DNA of 64,000 nucleotides from NCBI GenBank assembly GCA_944322715.1, contig CALUPT010000011.1, positions 1 to 64,000 of the forward strand, read 5' to 3'. The notes below the pieces were generated by a model. It saw only the letters and a list, made by a program, of their open reading frames with translations. It ran no database searches and was not told the DNA's origin. The stretch is from an uncultured Bacteroidales bacterium. Lineage in GTDB: Bacteria > Bacteroidota > Bacteroidia > Bacteroidales > UBA932. Made by a program: the position numbers and the translations under genes. Positions 48,088 through 57,569 of the stretch are shown here, one piece after another (the stretch's first letter is position 1; the number at the start of each line of letters is the position of its first letter).

Positions 48088-49770
48088 ATGAGAGATTTGT
48101 TTTTCGGTCTTGGAATCGGTCATTCGATCCTGCTGCTTGCGGTGGTGATCGCGACCGGAATATGGCTCGGCAGGTTCAAGATAAAAGGCGTGACCCTCGG
48201 ATCGACCTGGATTCTGTTTGTAGGTATTCTGCTCAGCCATTTCGGTTTCCGTATTCCCGGCGAACTCCTGCATTTCCTCAAGGAGTTCGGCCTTATACTT
48301 TTCGTGTTTTCGATAGGCCTGCAGGTAGGCCCCGGTTTCTTCCATTCTTTCAGGAAAGGCGGGCTTACAATGAATCTGCTTGCCGTGTCCCTTGTCCTTC
48401 TGGCCGTACTCACGACATACGTCATCCATCTCGTGACGGGCGAAGACCTGACGACAATGGTGGGAGTCATGTCGGGTGCAGTCACCAATACGCCAGGACT
48501 CGGTGCGGCGCAGCAGACATACTATGATGCGGCTGTGGCTACTCAGGGGGCGGAAGCGGCATCGAACCTTTCCGGGTCCCTCGCTTCCGGCTATGCGGTG
48601 GCATACCCTCTCGGAGTGCTGGGCGTGATCATGGTACTGATGCTTGTCAAGGCGATATTCAAGATAGACCTCAAGAAGGAGCAGGCGGCCCTTGACCAGG
48701 ACAATTCCGGCATCGAGAGCGCCGTGCGTCTTGTGTTCGAGGTGGAAAATCCGGCTGTATGCGGCAAGGAAGTCCAGGAAGTGGACAAGGAAATCACCAA
48801 CAAGTTCGTCATTTCCAGGCTGCGCAGGAACGGAGAGATAATCTTCCCTACCGCCCGGACCATAATAGAGAAAGGGGATCATCTTCTGGTGATCACTTCC
48901 AAGTCATCCGAGGATGTGGTGCAGATGCTGTTCGGCAAGGAGTTGCCTCTGGACAAGGATGAGTGGAATGGAATCGACACATCCATGACAGTCAAGACAT
49001 TTACCGTCACCAAGTCGTCCCTGACAGGCAAGAAGCTCAGGGAACTGAATATCCGTGCCACATACGGCGTAAGCATTACCAGGGTGAGCAGGGCGGGAGT
49101 CGATCTCGTGGCGAATCCGAACCTTGTGCTCCAGTTGGGGGATGTGCTGAGGGTCGTGGGACCGCAGAATTCCGTCGCGAAGATCAAGTCCGTTGTCGGA
49201 GATTCAGCATCCGGCCTTAACCATCCTTACCTTATCCCTATTTTCTTAGGCATTGCGCTCGGTGTCATCTTCGGTTCGATTCCTATCAAGTTTCCGGGCA
49301 TTCCGCAGGCCATCAAGCTCGGCCTTGCGGGCGGGCCTCTCATTATAGCCATCCTTATAGGCTATTTCGGACCGAAACTCAAGATCACTACATATACCAC
49401 GACAAGCGCAAACCTGATGATCAGGGAGATAGGCATTTCCATCTTCCTTGCTGCCGTAGGTCTTGGCGCCGGAGAAAACTTCGTCAGTTCGATACTCGGC
49501 GGAGGCTACTGGTGGATTCTCTACGGAGCCCTGATAACCGTGATCCCTACGTTCGTCATCGCCCTGATAGGCCGTCTGGCGCTGAAGCTCAACTTCTATC
49601 AGATCTGCGGCCTTCTGACAGGAGGATGTACCAACCCTCCTGTGCTGGCGTTTGCCCAGGAGGCTTACGGTACCGACTATACTTCGGTCAACTATGCCAC
49701 TGTCTATCCTCTTTCCATGTTCATGAGGGTGCTTGTGGCGCAACTGCTGATACTCGTAGCTTTCGCCTGA
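48088..49770 (+). CDS. YidE/AspT-type membrane transporter with two TrkA-C domains
   Basis: 560 residues from ATG 48088. Two blocks of membrane helices (about 1-195 and 375-560) flank two TrkA-C domains (VFEVENPAVCGKEV...VITS; TFTVTKSSLTGKKLRELN...VVGP). Conserved transport motifs are SGAVTNTPGLGAAQQ and LTGGCTNPPVLAFA, which are the paired re-entrant motifs of the aspartate:alanine exchanger family. Substrate unknown. The Nudix gene starts one base after the stop. Confidence 0.88.
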   Translation: MRDLFFGLGIGHSILLLAVVIATGIWLGRFKIKGVTLGSTWILFVGILLSHFGFRIPGELLHFLKEFGLILFVFSIGLQVGPGFFHSFRKGGLTMNLLAVSLVLLAVLTTYVIHLVTGEDLTTMVGVMSGAVTNTPGLGAAQQTYYDAAVATQGAEAASNLSGSLASGYAVAYPLGVLGVIMVLMLVKAIFKIDLKKEQAALDQDNSGIESAVRLVFEVENPAVCGKEVQEVDKEITNKFVISRLRRNGEIIFPTARTIIEKGDHLLVITSKSSEDVVQMLFGKELPLDKDEWNGIDTSMTVKTFTVTKSSLTGKKLRELNIRATYGVSITRVSRAGVDLVANPNLVLQLGDVLRVVGPQNSVAKIKSVVGDSASGLNHPYLIPIFLGIALGVIFGSIPIKFPGIPQAIKLGLAGGPLIIAILIGYFGPKLKITTYTTTSANLMIREIGISIFLAAVGLGAGENFVSSILGGGYWWILYGALITVIPTFVIALIGRLALKLNFYQICGLLTGGCTNPPVLAFAQEAYGTDYTSVNYATVYPLSMFMRVLVAQLLILVAFA

Positions 49771-49771
49771 G

Positions 49772-50365
49772 ATGTTTGACCTTGTGTACCCTCCCGGAGA
49801 TGTGCCGGAACTGCCGAGACCGACTGCCGAGACCGCCGGCAGACCTGCATCGGGAAGACGCAGGGAGATGTTCCCTGTAATCATGGGGTCGGGCGAGGTC
49901 ATAGCCAAGGCTGCGAGGGAATACTGCCACGGAGGTGCGAGAGTCCTCCATCCGGTAGTGCACCTGCATATCATTGACAGGTACGAGCGTCTTTATCTGC
50001 AGAAGCGCTCGATGAAGAAGGATATCCAGCCCGGCAAATGGGATACGGCGGTAGGAGGACATGTGGATTACGGGGAGCAGGTTCTGGAAGCGCTTTACAG
50101 GGAGACTTACGAGGAGCTCGGTTTCACGAAGTTCAATCCGATATACCTGCTCTCGTACGAGTTCGCATCGGACAGGGAAGTGGAGATGGTGAATGTCTTT
50201 GCCGCAGTGGGCAATTTCCAGCTGACTCCGGACAGGGATGAGGTCGATGATGGCAGATGGTGGACCTTTGATGAAATCCGGGAAAATTTGGGAAAGTCGG
50301 TCTTTACTCCTAACTTCGAGCAGGAATTCGGGAGGATTTCCCGGAAACTGCTTGCCCTGCTCTGA
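49772..50365 (+). CDS. Nudix hydrolase
   Basis: 197 residues. The Nudix box GGHVDYGEQVLEALYRETYEELGF fits GX5EX7REUXEEXGU. Before it, VLHPVVHLHIIDRYERLYLQKRS is typical of the IDI-like or YfcD-like subgroup. The first 40 residues (PPGDVPELPRPTAETAGRP) form a less conserved extension. Likely cytosolic; substrate unknown. It is the downstream partner of the transporter gene. Confidence 0.87.
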   Translation: MFDLVYPPGDVPELPRPTAETAGRPASGRRREMFPVIMGSGEVIAKAAREYCHGGARVLHPVVHLHIIDRYERLYLQKRSMKKDIQPGKWDTAVGGHVDYGEQVLEALYRETYEELGFTKFNPIYLLSYEFASDREVEMVNVFAAVGNFQLTPDRDEVDDGRWWTFDEIRENLGKSVFTPNFEQEFGRISRKLLALL

Positions 50366-50427
50366 TGTCCGCGGCCATGTCATTTTGGACGGGACCGGTA
50401 AGTACGGCCGGCCATTCCGGGTTTCCA

Positions 50428-50451
50428 TGTCATCCTGAATCAGCGAAGAAG
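50428..50451 (+). repeat. Dispersed repeat, degenerate copy
   Basis: tgtcatcctgaatcagcgaa with gaag, between the Nudix and glycosyltransferase genes. It lacks the right half of the palindrome. Confidence 0.55.
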
Positions 50452-50469
50452 CCGATAAAACAACAGGAC

Positions 50470-51879
50470 ATGCATGTACGAAAGATAACACTGAAAGACC
50501 GTTCAACGGAGACACTGCGCCGTCTGGCGCGGGAAGAGGGTTCGGGATACGTGCTGCTCTTCCTCAATGACCTTGTGTCGTGTCTCGGTGAATATGCGGA
50601 AGAGAGATTCATATCCGTCGCTGAAGATACAGGGGCGGATATGCTGTATTCGGACCATTACCGTCTTTTCCCCGGCAGCGGAGACGAGCCTGTCAGGAAG
50701 AGATATCCTCTCATTGACTGCCAGAAAGGCTCGCTGAGGGATGATTTCGATTTCGGGTCCGTGGTGATGCTGCGTACTTCCTCCTTGCGGGAAGCGGTGT
50801 CGGAGATGGATGCGGATTACCGTCATGCGGGTTTCTACGATCTTCGTCTTCGTCTGCGGAATATCGTGCATATCAATGAATTTCTCTATACTGACATGGC
50901 GGCAGACCTCCGTCCTTCGGGGCAGAGACAGTTCGATTATGTGGATCCCCGTAACAGGGAGGTGCAGATAGAGATGGAGCGGGCATGTACGGAACACCTG
51001 AAACGTATCGGAGCCTGTATGCCTCCGGTATTCAAGGACCCGGATTCCGGCGTAGGCAGTACCGGACCATCTTCGGAAGCGGAGCCGGCTGATACGGCTT
51101 TCCCTGTCACTGCATCCGTGATAATCCCTGTCCTGAACAGGGTGAGGACCATCGGGGATGCCGTCCGCAGCGCGCTTTCGCAGGAATGTCCCTTCCCGTT
51201 CAATGTCATTGTAGTGGACAACCATTCGTCGGATGGCACTTCGCAGCTGTTGGAAAATCTCGCAGCCTCCGAACCGAGGCTGGTCCATATAATCCCTTCC
51301 AGGTACGATCTCGGCATAGGAGGCTGCTGGAACCTTGCGGCGAAGTCGGAATATTGCGGCGAGTTCGCGGTCCAGCTGGACAGCGATGACATCTATTCAG
51401 GACCGGATACCCTGTCGAGGATAGTGGATACATTCCGGAAGGAAAGGTGCGCAATGGTCATAGGAAGCTACATGATGACGGATTTCAATATGAATCCCAT
51501 ACCTCCTGGGGTGATAGACCACAGGGAATGGACCGATGCCAACGGCAGGAACAATGCATTGAGGGTGAACGGGCTCGGAGCACCCAGAGCCTTTTGGACC
51601 CCGCTTCTGAGGAAATTGGGGATGCCGGATACCAGCTATGGGGAGGATTATGCGATCGGCCTGAGAATCAGCAGGGAATACCGGATAGGAAGAATCCATG
51701 ATGTGCTTTACTGCTGCCGCCGCTGGGAAGGCAATTCGGATGCCGACCTGAGTGTGGAGAGACAGAATGCCTGCAATCTGTACAAGGACAGGCTTCGGAC
51801 CTGGGAGATTGAAGCCCGGATACGTCTTAATATGGCAGCGGGGCAGGCATCGGACAGTGACGGGATGAAAATGATCTGA
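50470..51879 (+). CDS. Family 2 glycosyltransferase with N-terminal extension
   Basis: 469 residues from ATG 50470. The GT2 domain begins near residue 210: TASVIIPVLNRVRTIGDAVRSAL, VIVVDNHSSDGTSQLLEN, LDSDDIYSGPDTL (DXD), YGEDYAIGLRI. The first 200 residues form a second, divergent nucleotide-sugar-like fold (LLFLNDLVSCLGEYAEERF, ADMLYSDHYRLF), perhaps an inactive GT2 repeat. It ends 13 bases before the DUF4922-SpoIID gene, and the two probably act together. Confidence 0.85.
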   Translation: MHVRKITLKDRSTETLRRLAREEGSGYVLLFLNDLVSCLGEYAEERFISVAEDTGADMLYSDHYRLFPGSGDEPVRKRYPLIDCQKGSLRDDFDFGSVVMLRTSSLREAVSEMDADYRHAGFYDLRLRLRNIVHINEFLYTDMAADLRPSGQRQFDYVDPRNREVQIEMERACTEHLKRIGACMPPVFKDPDSGVGSTGPSSEAEPADTAFPVTASVIIPVLNRVRTIGDAVRSALSQECPFPFNVIVVDNHSSDGTSQLLENLAASEPRLVHIIPSRYDLGIGGCWNLAAKSEYCGEFAVQLDSDDIYSGPDTLSRIVDTFRKERCAMVIGSYMMTDFNMNPIPPGVIDHREWTDANGRNNALRVNGLGAPRAFWTPLLRKLGMPDTSYGEDYAIGLRISREYRIGRIHDVLYCCRRWEGNSDADLSVERQNACNLYKDRLRTWEIEARIRLNMAAGQASDSDGMKMI

Positions 51880-51892
51880 AAAACCGCCGGCC

Positions 51893-54358
51893 ATGAAGAG
51901 AATAGAGGAATTTGTCAATGACCAGCTGTCGCGCTGGCCCCTTGCCTGTGAAAATTTCAGGGCTCTGAAACGGGTGCAGGTGAAAAGGCTTTCCGTAGGC
52001 GGTCTGGATGTCAGCGTACAGTTCAATCCGGCGCGTATCATATCGTCTGCAGCAAGGACGGATGCCGCTTCCCTCAATGCGAGACCCTGTTTCCTGTGTC
52101 CGGAAAACAGGCCTCCGGAGCAGATACATATCCGTTTCGATGGCAGGAAAGGCAAGAAATACGATATCCTTGTCAATCCTTATCCGATTTTCCCGGATCA
52201 TCTCGTGATAGCATTCTGCGGCCATTCCGGACAGTCGATATGGAGACGCTATGTGGATATTCTCGACCTTGCACGGGCATATCCGGAATACATATTCTTC
52301 TATAACGGACCGAAATGCGGGGCTTCCGCTCCTGACCACCATCATTTCCAGGGTGCGGGGCGCGGCAGGATGCCGTTGGAGAATGATGTGGATGCCTTGC
52401 TGGATGCTGTCCGGGAAAGGCATTTCGGGACCGGAGCCGCTGCCGGCGGTGCCGCGGACGGATGCGGCCCTCTTTCCTATCTTGCATCGGTCCAGGATGC
52501 CGACCTGTTCCATTACGGGAAATTTGTCAGAGGCGTATTCGTGCTGAGGTCCCGTACGGCCAAGTCTGCGGCCAAACTGTTTTACCGGCTTATAGACTGT
52601 GCTCCGGTACCGGAGGGGGATTCGGAGCCGAGGTTCAACCTTTTCACGTATTTCAAGGATGGCGAGTACCGTTCCATTGTGGTTTTCAGAAGATGCCACA
52701 GGTCGCATCATTATTTCTCGGACGGTCCGGACCATCTGACCATGAGTCCCGGTTGTGCGGATATGGCCGGAATATTCATAACTCCGCTGGAAGAGGATTT
52801 CGGAAAACTCGACGATGCCCTTCTGTCGGAAATGCTGGATGAAGTGACCCTGAGCCATGAAGAAGAGGCAATGATTGCGGACCGGCTGACGAGGAGACAG
52901 CAGACGGTCGAGGTCGGGATAATGTCGGCCCGGGAGATAGTCTTCTCTATCCTGTCCGATGGCGCCGGGCCGAGAAAGGCCGTCCTGAAAGAAGGGAAGA
53001 TCGAATATGATGGGGCATTGTATGATGAACTGGATTTCGGCTCTGTGACACCGTCATCCATGTTTGCGGAGCCGACATTCGTCCTTTACGGCGTCACCAT
53101 AGGCAAGGACTTCCATTGGCAGAAGAAGGAGGACCAGAAGTTCGCGGGAGCTCTGAAGATCATTGTGGAGAAAAACCTTCTGACGGCGGCCAATGTGGTG
53201 GGTGTCGAAGACTACCTTGTGAGCGTGATCTCTTCCGAGATGAAGTCCACCGCATCCCTTGAGTTCCTGAAGGCCCATGCCGTGATTTCCAGGTCATGGG
53301 TCATGGCGCGGATTGCAGGCAAGGGGAATGCCGGCACAAGACAGGTCCCGGATCAGGTGGACAACCTGCCATCTTTGGTGACGTGGCTTGACATCCGGAC
53401 TGCAGGAGGGACCCTTGTGCAGACTCCGGGAGATGATGCGGCCGGGAGAGGGAATGTGCCGGATGGAGGAGATGGAAAGGAGGCGGAATACGGGATAATG
53501 AAATGGTACGGACATGCATCGCACGGAAGTTATGATGTATGTGCGGATGACCATTGCCAGAGATATCAGGGACTGACACGGGCAGCGGGAAAGAATGCAA
53601 GAGATGCTGTGGACAGTACCTGGGGTGAGGTCCTTGTGCATGCGGGAGGGCACGGCGGTGCGGCAGCCGGGGCTGTCGCGGAAGGCAGGGAACCGGAGAT
53701 ATGCGATGCCAGATTTTCCAAATGCTGCGGAGGCGTGACCGAACGGTTCTCGACATGTTGGGAAGACCGGGATTATGATTACCTGCCTGCTCTGCCCGAT
53801 ACTCCGGGACATTCCGTGTCCGGAAACAGGAGTTTCTGCGACACTGCAGATGAGAAGATCCTGTCCCAGGTCCTGAATGACTATGATCTTGCCACCAGGG
53901 ATTTTTTCAGATGGGATGTGAAATACGGCAGACAGGAACTGTCGGATATTGTCCGCCGCCGTTCCGGAATAGACATAGGGCTGATAGCATCGCTTGAACC
54001 TTTGGAGAGAGGCGGTTCGGGCCGGATCCGGAAATTGGGGCTGACGGGGTCGAAAGGCAGTCTTATTGTCGGGAAAGAGCTGGAAATCAGAAGAATCCTT
54101 TCGGAGTCGCATCTGAAGAGTTCGGCGTTTCAGGTGGAATATCTCGATGCCGGAGGCCATCCTGTGGAGCTGCCGGAAAATGCAGCCGATGCTGTCCGTT
54201 CCGACTGGACGGAGGTTGTCCTTCACGGGTGTGGCTGGGGGCACGGAGTAGGGTTGTGCCAGATCGGGGCGGCAGTGATGGCGGCCCAGGGCTATACATA
54301 CCGGCAGATTCTGGAGCATTACTATCCCGGGACGGATATCCGGACAACAGGGAAGTGA
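51893..54358 (+). CDS. DUF4922-SpoIID/LytB fusion protein
   Basis: 821 residues. The N-terminal half is a HIT/GalT-like DUF4922 domain: zinc-like RPC66FLC69P, NGPKCGASAPDHHHFQ with the His triad at 149-151, FRRCHRSHHYF. From about residue 385 a SpoIID domain follows: ANVVGVEDYLVSVISSEMKSTASLEFLKAHAVISRSW, then CADDHCQRYQG, HAGG, FSKCCGGVTE and GCGWGHGVGLCQIGA. SpoIID proteins cut peptidoglycan glycan strands. No signal peptide is visible, although the SpoIID part would be expected outside the cytoplasm. The pairing with a glycosyltransferase and an AmpG-like permease points to wall-fragment metabolism. Confidence 0.85.
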   Translation: MKRIEEFVNDQLSRWPLACENFRALKRVQVKRLSVGGLDVSVQFNPARIISSAARTDAASLNARPCFLCPENRPPEQIHIRFDGRKGKKYDILVNPYPIFPDHLVIAFCGHSGQSIWRRYVDILDLARAYPEYIFFYNGPKCGASAPDHHHFQGAGRGRMPLENDVDALLDAVRERHFGTGAAAGGAADGCGPLSYLASVQDADLFHYGKFVRGVFVLRSRTAKSAAKLFYRLIDCAPVPEGDSEPRFNLFTYFKDGEYRSIVVFRRCHRSHHYFSDGPDHLTMSPGCADMAGIFITPLEEDFGKLDDALLSEMLDEVTLSHEEEAMIADRLTRRQQTVEVGIMSAREIVFSILSDGAGPRKAVLKEGKIEYDGALYDELDFGSVTPSSMFAEPTFVLYGVTIGKDFHWQKKEDQKFAGALKIIVEKNLLTAANVVGVEDYLVSVISSEMKSTASLEFLKAHAVISRSWVMARIAGKGNAGTRQVPDQVDNLPSLVTWLDIRTAGGTLVQTPGDDAAGRGNVPDGGDGKEAEYGIMKWYGHASHGSYDVCADDHCQRYQGLTRAAGKNARDAVDSTWGEVLVHAGGHGGAAAGAVAEGREPEICDARFSKCCGGVTERFSTCWEDRDYDYLPALPDTPGHSVSGNRSFCDTADEKILSQVLNDYDLATRDFFRWDVKYGRQELSDIVRRRSGIDIGLIASLEPLERGGSGRIRKLGLTGSKGSLIVGKELEIRRILSESHLKSSAFQVEYLDAGGHPVELPENAADAVRSDWTEVVLHGCGWGHGVGLCQIGAAVMAAQGYTYRQILEHYYPGTDIRTTGK

Positions 54359-54391
54359 TGTCTCTGTTGTCAATATGGCCGTCCGTCTCAT

Positions 54392-54420
54392 TGTCATCCT
54401 GAACGAAGTGAAGGATCTGA
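54392..54420 (+). repeat. Dispersed repeat copy
   Basis: tgtcatcctgaacgaagtga with aggatctga, 34 bases after the DUF4922-SpoIID stop. Confidence 0.7.
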
Positions 54421-54467
54421 GGTGATGTTACGGGGCTTTGTACCGGATTTTTCAAATATACGGGAAT

Positions 54468-55940
54468 ATGGATAGAATCAGTCATACGGGAAAGGGGAAT
54501 GATACGGGACGCAGCCGGATCTCACCGTGGCTGTGGGTGCCGACGCTTTATTTCGCGGAAGGCATCCCGTATTTCATTGTCAATGTCATTTCGGTGATAA
54601 TGTTCAAGAAACTGGGAATGGGCAACGGGGATATCGCAATGTACACCGGTCTTCTGTATCTGCCGTGGGTGGTCAAGCCGCTGTGGTCTCCTTTTGTGGA
54701 CATTATCCGGACCAAACGGTGGTGGGTGGTTGCGATGCAGGTAATAATGTCCGTTTCATTTGCCGTCGCGGCATTTTCCATTCCCGATCAGACATCCCTG
54801 TCAACCGCCGCTGCCGGCACCGCATTGCAGGGTCCCGCTCCCGTATCCATGTTTTCCGTCATACTGGTCATATTCTGGATAACCGCCTTTGCTTCCGCGA
54901 CTCATGACATTGCGGCCGACGGATTCTACATGCTTGCACTCAAGCACGGGGAACAGTCTTTTTTCGTAGGCATAAGAAGCACTTTCTACAGACTTTCCTC
55001 CGTATTCGGGCAGGGGGTGCTGGTCGTTGTGGCCGGTCTTCTGGAAATGAAGTTCGGGAATATTCCTCTGGCCTGGTCTGTGACGATGCTTGTCTGCGCC
55101 GTCCTGTTCGGGGCCGTTACCGTCTATCATATTTTCGTTTTGCCCCGTCCGGCATCAGATGGACCGGCCATTGCAGGTAACGGATTTCCTGAAAGAGAGC
55201 TGGAAATCGGCCATGACCGTCAGGGAGTGCAGGACCTTTATGAATCAGGAGAGGAATTTGCCGCTAACGACAGGGTCAAGGAGATTGTCAGGGAATTCGG
55301 GCAGACTTTTGTGACATTCTTCCGGAAGAAGAAAGTCTGGCTCGCGATAGTGTTTATGCTTCTTTACCGGCTTCCTGAGGCTTTTCTCGTGAAAATGCTC
55401 AATCCATTTCTTCTCGATCCTGTCGAAAAGGGCGGTCTCGGGCTTGCCACGGAGACTGTCGGGATCGTGTACGGGACCGTGGGAGTGATTGCCCTGACTT
55501 TGGGCGGGATTGTCGGAGGTATGGCGGCTTCAAAATGGGGACTGAAGAAGTCCATGTGGCCAATGGCCCTGAGCCTCGCACTTCCTTGCCTCGTGTTCCT
55601 GTATCTTGCGGCTGCACAGCCTTCAAATCTGTGGATCATCAATTTCTGTGTGGCGTTCGACCAGTTCGGGTACGGCTTCGGCTTCACTGCGTATATGCTC
55701 TATATGATGTATTTCTCCGAAGGGGAGTTCAAGACCTCACATTATTCCCTCTGTACGGCATTTATGGCAATGAGTATGATGCTTCCGGGAATGGTGGCGG
55801 GATATCTGCAGGAATGGCTCGGGTATGTCGGATTCTTCTGGATGGTGGCCGTGTGCTGCCTTGCTACGATAGGGGTGACTTTGCTCGTCAAGGTGGATCC
55901 GGAGTATGGAAAGAATGGCAGAGAAGGGTGCTCAGAATGA
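54468..55940 (+). CDS. AmpG-like major facilitator permease
   Basis: 490 residues from ATG 54468, with about 12 hydrophobic segments. PTLYFAEGIPYFIVNVISVIMFKKLG at the start, LYLPWVVKPLWSPFVDIIRTKRWWVV and ATHDIAADGFYM match the AmpG/PAT branch, which imports muropeptides or disaccharides. It has a central hydrophilic loop of about 60 residues. The stop (55938-55940) lies in a short dispersed-repeat fragment. The NamZ gene follows after 22 bases, so the pair would import and split peptidoglycan fragments. Confidence 0.85.
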   Translation: MDRISHTGKGNDTGRSRISPWLWVPTLYFAEGIPYFIVNVISVIMFKKLGMGNGDIAMYTGLLYLPWVVKPLWSPFVDIIRTKRWWVVAMQVIMSVSFAVAAFSIPDQTSLSTAAAGTALQGPAPVSMFSVILVIFWITAFASATHDIAADGFYMLALKHGEQSFFVGIRSTFYRLSSVFGQGVLVVVAGLLEMKFGNIPLAWSVTMLVCAVLFGAVTVYHIFVLPRPASDGPAIAGNGFPERELEIGHDRQGVQDLYESGEEFAANDRVKEIVREFGQTFVTFFRKKKVWLAIVFMLLYRLPEAFLVKMLNPFLLDPVEKGGLGLATETVGIVYGTVGVIALTLGGIVGGMAASKWGLKKSMWPMALSLALPCLVFLYLAAAQPSNLWIINFCVAFDQFGYGFGFTAYMLYMMYFSEGEFKTSHYSLCTAFMAMSMMLPGMVAGYLQEWLGYVGFFWMVAVCCLATIGVTLLVKVDPEYGKNGREGCSE

Positions 55941-55943
55941 CAG
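55928..55943 (-). repeat. Dispersed repeat fragment
   Basis: gtgctcagaatgacag, the reverse orientation of the repeat end. It contains the stop codon of the AmpG-like gene. Confidence 0.5.
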
Positions 55944-55962
55944 AGAATAAAATTTATTGAAT

Positions 55963-57381
55963 ATGAAAAATAGAATAACCCTGTGCATCAGTGTCTTGCT
56001 GGTTTTGCTCATTGCCGCGGATGCTTCCGCGGCGGACCGTTCCAGAAAAAAACGGAAAAAGACCAGGACGGACACGGTGCTTGTCATTGTCCGCGACACT
56101 GTCCATGTCAATGATACTGTCTTTGTGCCGTATGACTATATGATGAATACGCAAGGTGAGGGGGCCGGTTCCGTATCCGGGGCAGGAAAGCCGGTCGTGC
56201 GTCCCGGAATCGAGGTGTTGGAGAGGATGGGGTTCGCTCCGCTGAAAGGGAAGCGTGTCGGACTGGTCACCAATCCGAGCGGTGTGGACAGGAACCTGCG
56301 TTCTACCATTGATATCCTATACAACGCGGATGGTGTTGAACTGGTCGCTCTTTTCGGTCCGGAGCACGGGGTGCGCGGGAATGTGTATGCCGGCGGCAAG
56401 GTCAGCGATGTGACCGATCCGGCCACAGGACTGCCGGTATATTCCCTCTATGGAGCTACACGCAAGCCGACTTCGGAAATGCTGGAAGGGATAGATGCGA
56501 TGGTCTATGACATCCAGGATGTGGGGGCGAGGTCATACACATTTATCAGTACCCTGGGATTGGTGATGGAGGCCTGTGCGGAAGCCGGCATAGAGGTGGT
56601 GGTCCTGGACCGCCCCAACCCTCTCGGAGGATACAAGGTCGAGGGCTGTGTCGCGGAAGATGGCCTGATTTCCTTTGTGGGACAGTACAGGATACCTTAT
56701 ATATATGGTCTCACTGTCGGAGAACTGGCAATGCTTGTCAATGAGGAGGGACTCAACTGCGGCCAGACAGGCGGGCAGGAGCCATCGCATTGCCGTCTGA
56801 CCGTAATCCCGATGGAGGGCTGGAGCAGGGACATGCTCTATGCCGACACCGGGCTGCCGTGGCTGCTGCCATCGCCCAACATACCTACTGCAGAATCGGC
56901 GGTAAACTATTCCGCGGCGGGAATCTGCGGGGAACTGTACAATTTCCTGAACATCGGGATAGGCTATACCCTGCCTTTCGGCGTGTTCGGGGCGGAATGG
57001 ATCGATGCGGAGGACCTCAAGGCCGAACTGGACAGCTACCATCTGCCCGGTGTGGAGTTCAGGACCATCTATTACAAGCCGTTTTCCGGAAGCAGCGCCG
57101 GGAAGTCAGTCAAGGGTGTCCAGTATTTCTTCACCGATTACGATGCGGCTTCCGTCACCCTTACCCAGTTCTATGTAATGCAGGCCGTAGCCCGGCTGTA
57201 TCCCGACAGAAAACCGTTCGAGACGGCTTCCGGGGTGGGGCTTTTCGACAAGGTATGCGGGACATCGTTCATACGCGCCGAATTCGGAAAAAGATACATG
57301 GTTTCGGATATAGAGGACTATTGGAACAAGGATGCGGACGCTTTCAGGGCGCTGTCACGGCGCTACATGCTCTATGAATGA
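55963..57381 (+). CDS. namZ: Exo-beta-N-acetylmuramidase (NamZ, GH171/DUF1343)
   Basis: 472 residues with a signal peptide (MKNRITLCISVLLVLLIAADASAA) and a basic patch (RSRKKRKKTR). The DUF1343 core has KRVGLVTNPSGVDRNLRST, FGPEHGVRGNVYAGG, YDIQDVGARSYTFISTLG, VVLDRPNPLGG, GLPWLLPSPNIPTAESAVNY and YKPFSG. NamZ enzymes release MurNAc from the non-reducing end of glycan strands. Tannerella forsythia, a MurNAc-requiring relative, uses one. The location next to an AmpG-like permease and a SpoIID protein supports a peptidoglycan salvage role. Confidence 0.9.
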   Translation: MKNRITLCISVLLVLLIAADASAADRSRKKRKKTRTDTVLVIVRDTVHVNDTVFVPYDYMMNTQGEGAGSVSGAGKPVVRPGIEVLERMGFAPLKGKRVGLVTNPSGVDRNLRSTIDILYNADGVELVALFGPEHGVRGNVYAGGKVSDVTDPATGLPVYSLYGATRKPTSEMLEGIDAMVYDIQDVGARSYTFISTLGLVMEACAEAGIEVVVLDRPNPLGGYKVEGCVAEDGLISFVGQYRIPYIYGLTVGELAMLVNEEGLNCGQTGGQEPSHCRLTVIPMEGWSRDMLYADTGLPWLLPSPNIPTAESAVNYSAAGICGELYNFLNIGIGYTLPFGVFGAEWIDAEDLKAELDSYHLPGVEFRTIYYKPFSGSSAGKSVKGVQYFFTDYDAASVTLTQFYVMQAVARLYPDRKPFETASGVGLFDKVCGTSFIRAEFGKRYMVSDIEDYWNKDADAFRALSRRYMLYE

Positions 57382-57431
57382 GATTCTTCGCTTACGCTCA
57401 GAATGACAATGAGGAGTGCTCGGAATGACAG
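57381..57431 (-). repeat. Dispersed repeat, two copies
   Basis: agattcttcgcttacgctca with gaatgaca (57381-57408) and a short gaggagtgctcggaatgaca with g (57411-57431), starting on the last base of the namZ stop codon. The rest of the gap to 57569 is AT-rich and shows TACTTTTG (57554-57561) just before the next start. Confidence 0.6.
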
Positions 57432-57569
57432 TGGATGTTCGCTATGGCAAACGTCCGGATACAATGTAACGGAAATTTAATCATATAACCGTTCCGTAAC
57501 AGACTGTAACATTATTATAAGGCTCTCTTAAAATATCTTTCACCGCCGGTGGCTACTTTTGCCGCCGAT

